DNA of 64,000 nucleotides, from positions 200,834 to 264,833 of the forward strand of contig JNVV01000034.1 of the NCBI GenBank assembly GCA_000733355.1, read 5' to 3'. Source of the DNA: Falciphora oryzae. Its lineage: Eukaryota; Ascomycota; Sordariomycetes; Magnaporthales; Magnaporthaceae. Below are positions 46,358 through 55,892 of the stretch, in pieces. The notes under the pieces were generated by a model. That model was not told the origin of the DNA. It worked only from the letters and a program-made list of their open reading frames with translations, and did no database searches. How positions within the stretch are numbered: position 1 is the first letter of the stretch; the number at the start of each line of letters is the position of its first letter. Both the position numbers and the translations under genes were made by a program.

Positions 46358-47013
46358 CTAGGCGCACCGCACTGAACCGGCTCTGTTGTCCCAGCCGAAC
46401 TTGCTCATCTCTGCTATCGGGTTCCCGTACGTGATGGGACCCAGCGATGAGATGTCGCAGCGTACGCCTCTATCATTGCTGTTAGAAAAGATGGCTTTGC
46501 CCCGAATACCTGTGCATACAAACACAGGGGCATAGATATTGGAAGGGGAAGTGTGCTACATACTCGTATAGCCAACAGGGACCACCGCTGATCATATTGA
46601 CTGATGATATGGCCTTGTTCCAGTGGGCCCAAGTGCCGGTGAACGTGTCTAGGTGTGCCAGAAAGACGTTTAGAAAGTTTCTCTTCCGCAAGCCTTCCCA
46701 CACTCTAGTTCGAATCTTCAATATGACCGTCAAACTTACAGCAAGTTTCCGACGGAAAAGGCACCATGACGTATTCTCCCCTGAAGTGGGTGTCCTTCCA
46801 GAACTGGAACTCGGAGATGGCCCGCTTGGCAAGGCCGTCCTCGTTGCGTGTCGTTAGGGTGGACGATGGGACTGGGGTGTTCGGGATCCCGCCGACCGGC
46901 TCGGGGGCAGGCTCGACAGCAGGGGGCAGCTCCACGGCTTCGACCGGAGCCGCATTTGCAGCTTTGCCGAGGACGGCCGTAGCCAGGATGGTCAACGCAG
47001 TGGAGGAAACCAT
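46358..47013 (-). CDS. Small secreted Greek-key (beta/gamma-crystallin-like) protein
   Basis: Predicted secreted preproprotein. Exons 47013-46740, 46648-46564 and 46478-46358 (introns 91 and 85 nt), 159 residues. Signal peptide: MVSSTALTILATAVLGKAANA. A Pro/Glu/Val-rich propeptide ends at a Kex2-type LAKR site (Lys63-Arg64), leaving a mature part of about 95 residues with four Cys (two disulfides possible). FWKDTHFRGEY fits the aromatic-x4-aromatic-x-Gly Greek-key motif, and KAISSVNMISGGPCWLYDND follows as the second strand set. This layout resembles fungal killer-toxin-like or crystallin-fold secreted proteins, but no function can be assigned. The last acceptor was chosen because an earlier one (46518) runs into a stop, while this one stays open to a Cys-ending tail. 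Confidence 0.82.
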
Positions 47014-47912
47014 GTTATCGCTTGTGTTCCGCCTGGGCGGTGCGGCTTCGTTAAGCCACTCCTATTTTCTTTGCTGCCCAGGCACAAAATATTGGTGGTA
47101 AAGGAGCGCGGCAGGAATACGCCACAAGACCTGGGAGGAGACTGCCTGGGTTGGATACAGGTGCTGTCCCGGGAGTCTGTCTTTCTTTAAGTATACCTGG
47201 GAAGGAGCCGGTCCTCCCCACTGGCGTGGAAGCACCTGCCGGTCTCGCGTGCGGCTGATGGATCCCCATCAAAAGAAAGACCTATTTTAGAACAGTCTTC
47301 AAATTGAGGTTACTCTCGAGGTAACTCTGTCAGCGTATTCGGGCGAAAAGAGCATTCGGCGGGAGCAAAATCCGGTTGTCATCGGCGGCTGTTTCCGTAG
47401 GCCGGATAAATGAGAATGCTACGGCAATGGTGGGAAGATGTCCAATTCGTTGTGAAATGCTTCAATATCCGGTAACGAGTCTGCCAACCGACCCAATAAA
47501 TAGGCTGTCCGCACTTGAGACCACCATGGTAGCTGATTGACAGGTGGTGTGCCATGGCAGATATTTAGGACCACGCATGTTCGGCACCGTCCGGAGAGAG
47601 GGATGTGTGCCTTGAGCTTGGCTTGGGGTCGTGTCTGGTAGTGCATCTTGGGGTTACCGAAATCCCCGATGATGACCAATGGCTACTGTCGGGAGGAGAA
47701 TTGTGGCAGCGCTTGGGGACTGTTCAGATGCCTCATCTCGAGGTGCGATCCAAGAGTTCGAGCCCTCGGCACCTTCGGAGTTGACTTCTTTAGCGTTGCC
47801 TCGAGCGGTCCCTTCGGTCAGTCGGGGTATTAGGTCGACCCCTTCCAGGGGCGTCGCCGCCGACAACATCCACATCCGATTTTCGGCCTGCGCCTTCAGC
47901 AGCTTCGCCGAT
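47014..47912. other. Intergenic, promoter of small secreted protein
   Basis: About 0.9 kb between the secreted-protein promoter and the 3' end of the STAND-type gene. An 86-codon frame at 47419-47679 has no supporting feature. Confidence 0.45.
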
Positions 47913-50900
47913 TTAGTGACCATTACTATCTTCCGCTCCCGCAGGTGTCCATTGCGACAGCAGCCTCGCCACGATATCGCCGTCATCCTCGGCTGTGGAG
48001 TCGTCCTCTTCTTGGTGCGCGTCTATCGAGCCAGTGTGAAGACTCTCAGAGTAGCGGCGGGGTTGGCTCGTTCGGTCGGTAGTCCTTTGGACTTCGGTTG
48101 GGATTGGGGTCGGCTCGGCAAGTTTCGGTGCCATCTGACTCCTCAACCTGTATTGGGCACTGTCCGGCTCCCGCAGAGCCCTCTGGAGTTGAGCTCTCTC
48201 CTCCAGGTCTTTCCGGCGTCGAGCCTCCTCTTCCTGATGCCTCTGGCGCATTTCGGCTTCTACTAGGTCTCTTCGGCGTTTAGCATCCTCTATCAGGTCC
48301 CTTCGGCGCCGGGTGGCTTCATCCAGGTCCTCCCGGCGTATATGATCCTGATCTGAATCTCTCCGGCGTCGAGCCTCCTGTTCCAGAACAAATCGGCGCT
48401 TGGCGTACTCCTCTGCCTCCTTTAGGCGCCGGGTTTCCTCCTCGGCCTCTCTCTGACGCCGGATATCCGCCTCTAGATCTTTTTCACGTTGGGTCCTGTG
48501 CTCTAGCTCGATCCGGCGCTGCACGGCCTCCTCAAGCTCGCGCTGGCGCTAGTTATCTGACACTGCTGGGGATGTCCCGCCGTTGGCACGTACGGAGGGG
48601 GCCGTTGACGAAGAATCATCCGGGCCGTAATGATCATCGTCTTTATTGCGATCAAGACGATCGTCTGGCCTCAAAAGGCCCTGGCTCTTGTGACTTTCAT
48701 GGGGGTCGGTGTTTTTGGGAACGGACCTACGTCGCCTTTCCCGAATGACCCGGGTGTGTCGCCAAAGCTGGTCCTGCTCCTCTTCAGGGACCCAGCGCTT
48801 GATAAGGAGATAATCGGGATCCTGTAAAAGGGGTTAGCACTCGTCGTCTGTATTTCTGCGCGTATCCTAAAGGGAGCGGTTCCTTCCAAGGATCGCACGA
48901 GTAGAGTGTTCGAAAGAATGGGGGCAAAAAGAAGGAAGACGAGCTTGCATACCTGCGGGTCGGGCATGAAACCGATGTTGAACTCTTTTAGAGTCTCAAT
49001 CGAGAGGTGGCGGCGGGCTACGCGCGTGTAGGTTGGACGTTCGTGTCTATGTGTAGAGGTAGTCGTGTAAAAGAGTTCCGCCACGTCCACTCCATCTGCA
49101 GGGCGGCGGGCACAAAACATGAGGATTGCGGATATCTCATCCTGGTCCATATGCTCTTCTATGACCAAGCACCTAGTCCAGTCCGCGCGGGCGCTAGCGG
49201 CGGTGTGTGAAGAGATCCGGGCATCGAGGAATGGCTGGATCTTCCAGACGTGGCGCGTCGTGAGCCGTCGGGTAAAGTCGTTGCGGCTGCCCGAGAGCTT
49301 TGAAAGATCCTGGAATCGGACCTCTGACCTGTCAGGCTGAGGCGGACCCTTGGTTTTCCCCGACGCCGGCACCCAGCCCACGATTCCCGAATCCTTTTGC
49401 TTGCCTCCGATGTCCTTGACGCTTTGTGAAAATGACGACTGCTCTTCGACTAGGTCCTCGACAACGGCAAGTAGGGTCCAGATCCCGTTCTTATCGGAGG
49501 AGGCCCTGTAACCTGGGCCGTCGCGCTCCTTGATCCGTCCGACACGTAGGATCGATCGGCTCACAGACTTGCCATTTCTACCCGGAAGATTCAAAAGGGC
49601 CGCAAGGACTTCCAGTTGCTCTTCAGTTGCAGAAGCGAGCGTCCGGCACATGGCTCCCTTGGACGGCCACCACCTTATCGCCTCGGCCAGCCTCTCCAGC
49701 CTTCCGAGGGGCGCAGGGCCTAGCACGATTGGGGTTCCGTTCCGCTTGATGATGTACCTTGAGACTGGACCATTCCGATAGCTTGCGAAGGCGGATACAG
49801 CTAGCTCCATTTTGCCAGCGCTACTCTCGTCGTCGCCATCACTGGTGTTCTCATTCTCATCATCGCCAGGCTCCCCATTCTCACCACTGCCACCATCACC
49901 CAAGCCCATGATTGTCGTTGGCTCCTCGTCTCCGGAGACTTGAGACTCGTTTGCATCCGTACTTGGAACACGGCCTGGAGGATCCTTGGGAATGAGCGAA
50001 GGGACGTTTGCGCCTCCATCGGCAACCCCGCTTGCAGACATGGGTCCAGGAGGGCTAGGCGACGAATCTGAGCCCATAGGTACGCGACCAGGGACGGGAG
50101 TTGGCAATGGATGGAAGGCGACTTGCTTCCCGGGGTGAGGGATATCCTGACGCTGATAAATCTCTAGCTTTTCCGGGCCATTGATTGTGGCAGCCTCGTC
50201 AGGCTCATGGCCAGCCGCAGGGACCGGCCGACGCGGGCTGTCAGGTAGAGATTTCGAAGGCGTAGCAGCTGTCGGTATCTCGATGGCCTGAGCTATCAAC
50301 GCAGGGGCCCATGAGTTTGGAGTAGGTTTGGGGTCCCCTAGCTCTGATAGGCCATGGTCAGTCAGCTTGTCCTTGGATTGCATGCTGGGGATGCTGAATA
50401 TTCGAATATTCCGAGCTTACCAGTTGTCAGGTCACTTCTCTCCAGTGGGGGCTCGACTTGGGGTCTTGGTAGTGATTCCGAAGAGTCCCGTGGATGGGCC
50501 AAAGACGATGGCGAGGCAGCAATTGGACGCCTGGAGCTGTCTTGCAAGTCGATTTTCTCGTCGCGAGCGGGAGGCGGGTTCGTGTTCTTTGCTGGCTTTC
50601 CACCTCCGCCAGGCCCACGAAAAAGCACGCCAACATTGATGTCGCCTTCCTTGACCATGCCGCGGATCGAGTGGACCGTCTTCATGATAGACTTGATCTC
50701 CTTGCTTGCCGCCTCTATTTCCCGGGCCATCTTGGCCATATCCGCCACGTCTTGGTTTGAAGTGGTCCTTTTTCGTTCTCTACCGTTAGTCGTCGACTTG
50801 ACCCATACATCAATAGCATCAACAAGTCAGGCGCGAAAGGCAGTGACTTACGGCTTGCTCCGTACCTCGCCGAGAGAAATAACCATAAACACCAACGACA

Positions 50901-51420
50901 GACACTGTTGGTGGAATTGTAGCTGGTTCCGGAACTCGTCCAATTTGGGCGCCACCAGAGGCCAGCGCAGACGCCCCAGAAAGGATAGCGATGGAGGCAC
51001 AGGGTCTGGTTTGAACTCGAGGCCGCCCGGGTGCGCTTTCGCTTTGGAATCGAACTCTGCCAGTCTGTCGCGCAATATCCCTTCCAGGTTTTTGTCGGAC
51101 TTGTCCAGTACGGTAGCCTCGATCCTCTAGAAGACGAGCAGGCACCTGTCGGCGTTGTTTTTGACGAAGACCAGGGCGTCCTTTGAGAACAGCCCGCTCT
51201 TGTGGCCTGACTGCTGGTTCTGGCTTTCCGCATCCAGATATTGATGTATAAGCCTCAGCGACTCGGCTGTGGACTGGATGATTGCTACAACCGCGACTAG
51301 GCTGTCGTGCGCGCCTTTGATCTCGCTGCCGACTTTGTGGAGCACTTCGCACAGCTGGATCGCAAAGCCTGCAATCCTAATCACGGCGCTGGCGGCCCCG
51401 AGAGCTGAGATTGGGTCCAT
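47913..51420 (-). pseudogene. Fungal STAND-type N-terminal domain protein with Pro-rich middle and charged coiled-coil tail; in-frame TAG near the N-terminus
   Basis: Coding blocks 51420-50852, 50779-50421, 50343-48953, 48821-48594 and 48548-47913 join in phase (1061 codons including stops). The N-terminus MDPISALGAASAVIRIAGFAIQL is the helical domain found at the head of fungal NACHT/STAND and heterokaryon-incompatibility-type proteins. No NTPase follows. Instead there is a long Pro/Ser/Asp/Glu-rich disordered stretch, a conserved-looking segment (DWTRCLVIEEHMDQDEISAI to FNIGFMPDPQ, DPDYLLIKRWVPEEEQDQLW), and an Arg/Glu-rich coiled coil of about 120 residues. TAG at 51127-51129 interrupts the frame between CLLVF and RIEATVLDKSD with no usable intron around it. 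A second TAG (48549-48551) can be removed by a 45-nt GTACGT...CTAG intron. It may be a recent pseudogene, an allele or a sequence error. Called pseudogene only because of the first stop. Confidence 0.65.
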
Positions 51421-52396
51421 TTCGAGGCCCGGAGGCTCGCTATGCTTGCTGGGTCGCGTTTTCCACCGTGCAAAGCGCGTTTGCGGTTGTGGTAGTGCTC
51501 TTTGGCAACGTGGATTTTATCTGGCGTCTGCGGCTGGCGTGTGGTCTGTGCATGTTTCCTGAGGAGCTCTCTCGTCCACAGCCCTGTCTGTGAGAAGTCT
51601 AACTGGCAGCTGGCACATGGCCATCTCTCTGATTGTGCTCTTCCTCCTGCATGTGTGACAGAAGGTCATTCTGAGGGAGAAGGGCCGCCGTCACAAGTGG
51701 TTCTAGATGCATTTGATGCATGGCCACTGCTCGTGGGAAGAGCCGGGACGCTTTCGCTGTCGTGCCGCCGAAGTTGCTCCCAACTCGGAATTGAAATCGC
51801 ACCTTGGGTTCATGTGCAATCAAGGGTACCTAATAAGTGGCACAGAAATCAATTTTGAGATCTTTGGGGTGAGCGGCTCAATAGGTTGGCGAGGCGGGCT
51901 GAGCATGTTTCCCAGCCTAGACTAGATGCTGAGCCCAGCTCCGCCAATAAATGACCGCCTTCGCCCCGCCATTGGTGGCTCAAATGTGATGGAAACAGTA
52001 AGCTGGACACAAATTCGGCCAGCCAAGGAGGGCAGGACAAGGCACATCCTGACAATGGAGCGACATTACTACCGATTGCCAGCCATTACTACTGGTACTA
52101 TCTATGTTTACTCTAGGAGCACAAACCGTACTCCTACAGCTGCGGAAGGAACTGCCTGCCTTCTGACCTACTCCTATATGGACAGTGAACTTCGCTGCGC
52201 GCCTGGCGCGCAGCTTTGGCCAACATGCCTTCACTTCGCAAACATTTGACGACAACTCAGACTGCATGAATCAACAACTGCGAGGTGCCGCGTGGAAAGG
52301 TAGCCTAGCAGAAAAGATCTCGAATACCCATTGCTGTACTCGCGAAGAGCAGAGAACGAGTGAAAATCAGAAAGAGATTGGGATAACTGAACCGCC
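51421..52396. other. Divergent intergenic region, STAND-type gene and mucin-like gene
   Basis: About 1 kb, head to head. No coding or repeat feature was recognised. Confidence 0.45.
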
Positions 52397-55066
52397 ATGC
52401 GGCTGGAAGCCGCTGCCGTTTTAGCGCTCGCGGCACTGGGCTGGTCCGCCCCTCAGGGGTCCTCCTGCGCGCGACTCGAGGGGAGAATCGGCGGCGAGCT
52501 ACACTGCAGGCACAACATCCACCAAAAGAGATCTGCAGATGATGCCGCTCCCGCGACCCGGAGGATACTGCTCGACGGGTCAGGCGGCGGGCTGGTGACG
52601 GTGGCGTCCCCGGCCCAGACACGGTTCGCCGACGCCGTCCGCCCCCGCGTCCAGAGCAACAACAAGGGCGCCAGCGAGCGCAGGATCGAGGAGCTGATCG
52701 ACGACGAGTGGACCCGGATTTCTCCCGACGAACGGAAAAAATGGTCCAAGGACTCAAACAGGGAGCCCGGCGACAACCATGAGGGCCAGCAGTCCGGAGT
52801 GGGAGAAACCCCATATTCGACCACGACGACAACCAGCAGGTCCGGCTCCAGCAGTAGCACCGGCTTGGTGACTACGACGACTACTGGTGACAGTTCTACG
52901 ACTACCTCTTCTGCCGAGACCACGACTACGACCTCCTCAAGCGAAAGCGCCACCACGACGTCGTCATATGAGAGCCAATCCTCGACTACATCTCGGTCGA
53001 CAACGAATTATACGTCTAGGAGGAAAACAAAGACGCCTACATGCACGAAGACCATCAAATCATCTTGGACAAGCAAAACGAAAACCTCATCGACTTACAA
53101 CCCGGCCCGGACATCGACAAGAAAAACATTCGCCCCGACTTCTAACCACACCGTCGGCACAACTTCATCCAAGACAAACGTGACAACAAGTTCGTCTTCG
53201 GCATCCAGAGCGACTGCAGCTCCCGCACGCACGAGAACGTCCAAAAGCACTACCATCAGGACTTTAAACCCCCCCAGCACGAGCACCAGAACTTTGGCCC
53301 CATTATTCAGCACTATGAGGGCGACAAGCTACACCAATCCTCGGCCACGACCTACACAAGTTATCGACCCGTACGATGAGGACGACGATGAGGACGACGA
53401 GTACTACCACCACGGTGATTCCAGCGAGGACTGGGAGCTTATCGGTCCGCCGCTCAGACCGTCTGGCAACCCAGGAATTGGCGACTCCAGGCCAGGGCCT
53501 TCAAGGGTGGTAGATCAGAGCGGCGCTGACGACTGGGAGACAATAGCAAAGCGACCGCTGCCGTCACTTCCCACCCAACTTCCGATGAAGTATGACAGTC
53601 AAAGGCCCGTTGGTGGTTTGGAACTTCAGGGCGATGGCGAGAGTCGGTGGCAAGCGGCGCCACCGTCCTTCAAGATCCTGACCCAAGTCAGCGTCATCAG
53701 TCCTTGGCCTACGCCCGCGCCCGGTACCAAGAACGGGGGTGGGAATAATCGGCCATATGGCGATGAGATCCAACCACCATCACCTCCGATATTGCAACCC
53801 CAGCAAAAGGTTCCAACATTCGGCCCCCATCAAACGTCTCCTCAGTGGCAGGTTGACCAGCCCCCCTTCAACAAACAGATTCAGGGCTCGGAATCGGAGA
53901 TCCACCCCATAGGGAAGCCCGGCCCCTTCGGAAACGGCATGTCCGACCCCGACACCCCTAGAAGAGGACGTATTGAGGTTCCCGGCTCCAGACCTAGGAC
54001 AAAATCTCCTTGGCCGCCGGAAGACACGCCTCCCAGCCGAGTAATATCCCTCGAGGACAAGTACCATCCAGGCTCTTGCCACCAGGCCCGCCCTTCACTA
54101 GATCCGCTCACAGACAAGCTCGCACAGGAAGACGCGCCGATTGAGGGACGGCCACACCGCAAGCCGCGGCCCGGGATACAAACACAGGCTCCATGGAACC
54201 TGCCTGCCGCAAGGCCAGCACAAGGTGTGATCCTTGATGGGCAGCCGAAACCCAACCTAAAGCCGGGGACCGACACTCCTCGCATCGTGCCAGGGCAGGG
54301 CCCCAATGGTGGAAATGTCCCATTTGAGGGACGGCCCAAGGTGAGTCACAGCACCGAGCCTGAGGAACAGCCGAGCTCCCAAAAGCAGAGCCCAGGTGGC
54401 CCAAATACCCCGGCTGCTCCTCTGCCTACAACACTCAATCCAGGCTCAAAGGCTTCACCGCAGGTTCCTGATTTTTCCCCAGGGCCAGGGCCCGCTCCCA
54501 CCCAAAGGCTGGGAGGCCCAGACCTCCCAACCAGCGCGTTTCCCATTCCAGGCCAACAATCAGACCGGCAAGGTCCTCAGATAAACTCAGGAAAGATTTC
54601 TAGCAACCAGGATAACCAAGCTGGCTCGAGACCTAAACCCAACCCAGACCTAAAGACGCAGGTCCCATGGGCCCTCCCGGATCGAACAGGAGGCGAGAAA
54701 AAGCCACAGAACATCAACCAGCCCGCCACGCCATGCCCTGCTACCCCTGGCGTCTCCCCTGTACCTACCCCAGCCGTAGTCACTAACCACCGGCCAGGGA
54801 GGAAGTCGAGCGAGGAAGACGAAGAGGAGTGGCACGTGTTTGTCCACCCGGTCACTGGCAAAAAGATCTACATGGACGCCGACGCTTCCTCCAAAGACAG
54901 GGACACACGGCCAAGGGGCGGCCCGGCTGCCGACACCTTGACACAGCCCGGTAGGCACGCGCGTCAGGGCGATGAGGCCAGCGCCGGGAAGTCAAAGCCC
55001 TGGCGGAGGAGCGAGAGGGAGAGCCGGAACCGGAGACGCTCGCGCAGCAGAGGCGAGCCGTTTTAG
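52397..55066 (+). CDS. Secreted mucin-like Ser/Thr- and Pro-rich protein
   Basis: Single-exon 889-residue protein. Signal peptide MRLEAAAVLALAALGWSAPQ and a Kex2-type site HQKR (Lys44-Arg45). Residues about 130-320 are an almost pure Ser/Thr tract with scattered Arg/Lys, a dense O-mannosylation target. An acidic DEDDDEDDEYYHHGD patch follows, then about 450 residues of Pro/Gly/Gln-rich disordered sequence with loosely repeated phrases (P-G-P, IPGQ, TPAAP). The last 70 residues hold EEWHVFVHPVTGKKIYMDADAS, the only globular-looking part, and a basic Arg/Ser tail. There is no enzyme motif and no GPI signal or final hydrophobic segment. Probably a cell-wall or matrix glycoprotein. No family recognised. 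Confidence 0.8.
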   Translation: MRLEAAAVLALAALGWSAPQGSSCARLEGRIGGELHCRHNIHQKRSADDAAPATRRILLDGSGGGLVTVASPAQTRFADAVRPRVQSNNKGASERRIEELIDDEWTRISPDERKKWSKDSNREPGDNHEGQQSGVGETPYSTTTTTSRSGSSSSTGLVTTTTTGDSSTTTSSAETTTTTSSSESATTTSSYESQSSTTSRSTTNYTSRRKTKTPTCTKTIKSSWTSKTKTSSTYNPARTSTRKTFAPTSNHTVGTTSSKTNVTTSSSSASRATAAPARTRTSKSTTIRTLNPPSTSTRTLAPLFSTMRATSYTNPRPRPTQVIDPYDEDDDEDDEYYHHGDSSEDWELIGPPLRPSGNPGIGDSRPGPSRVVDQSGADDWETIAKRPLPSLPTQLPMKYDSQRPVGGLELQGDGESRWQAAPPSFKILTQVSVISPWPTPAPGTKNGGGNNRPYGDEIQPPSPPILQPQQKVPTFGPHQTSPQWQVDQPPFNKQIQGSESEIHPIGKPGPFGNGMSDPDTPRRGRIEVPGSRPRTKSPWPPEDTPPSRVISLEDKYHPGSCHQARPSLDPLTDKLAQEDAPIEGRPHRKPRPGIQTQAPWNLPAARPAQGVILDGQPKPNLKPGTDTPRIVPGQGPNGGNVPFEGRPKVSHSTEPEEQPSSQKQSPGGPNTPAAPLPTTLNPGSKASPQVPDFSPGPGPAPTQRLGGPDLPTSAFPIPGQQSDRQGPQINSGKISSNQDNQAGSRPKPNPDLKTQVPWALPDRTGGEKKPQNINQPATPCPATPGVSPVPTPAVVTNHRPGRKSSEEDEEEWHVFVHPVTGKKIYMDADASSKDRDTRPRGGPAADTLTQPGRHARQGDEASAGKSKPWRRSERESRNRRRSRSRGEPF

Positions 55067-55892
55067 AACCGAGTTAGAATATTTCTGGGGCGCGTTTGTA
55101 CTTGTCTAACTGTGCGTTTGGTCCATAGAACTTGTCTACTCGCATTTCAATTATTTTCCCCCCTCGGCTTCTTCAGCTTGACAGCATCATCTTCAACTGT
55201 TCTCTATAAAACGAATGTAATCCCTCCCCTCAACACTAAAGCGTAACGACGTATGCTTGCCGTCAGGCAGGTTGGGATTTGGCGCAAGGCGCAAGGTAGA
55301 GCAAAGTGTAGAGAAAACTACAACCGGGTGCAGCAACGCTTGCTCCTGTCCTTAGATTGATAAATAGACACAGAGCATATCTAGAAAATTTCAGATAAAT
55401 TCCAGTGTTAAAATTGATCCCTAGGAGGGTGTAATACACTTTGGTAAGCCAAGAGGCGTGACTTCGCCACCTATGGAGTCACGCTAAGATGCATGCGGGG
55501 GAAGGGGCGGTGGTGTGAGCATGGTAGTCCTCAGCAGTGAAGACTGAAATGATATTCTATCGGGGTATGTAACTAGATGAATCATCACAAGAACATTTTG
55601 TATATCCCGTTCAAACAGCAACCTTAGAACGCCGGATCGCTAATGAAGAGTAAAAAAGCGAGCCAGACACCATCAACGCCGGAGCCCATGCCCGATAAGG
55701 TAAAGTAAAATGATGACCAAGAAAGAAATAAGAAGAAAAATACAAAAAAAAAAAAAAAAAAAAAAGGTAAAATGGCCAAAGAGCAGAAAAGAAAAGGGGA
55801 AAATTGTACAAGAAAAGAAAAGAAAAGAAGAAAGAACAAGGGAAACAGGGTGTATCACTGGGTGACCCAAAAGAAACACGACCCACCAGCAC
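55067..55892. other. Convergent intergenic region, mucin-like gene and chitinase
   Basis: 3' regions of two converging genes. Contains a 22-nt poly-A (55744-55765) and an A/G-rich stretch, with no gene seen. Confidence 0.5.
55744..55765 (+). repeat. Poly-A tract
   Basis: 22 consecutive A residues downstream of the chitinase stop codon (that is, T-rich on its coding strand). Confidence 0.9.

Noticed and set aside
47419..47679. 86-codon minus-strand frame upstream of the small secreted protein
   Set aside because: Short, isolated and without features.
47913..51420. Idea that UAG is recoded as Gln in this organism
   Set aside because: Other confident genes here (GH16, the permease, both GH115s) end at TAG in the expected place.
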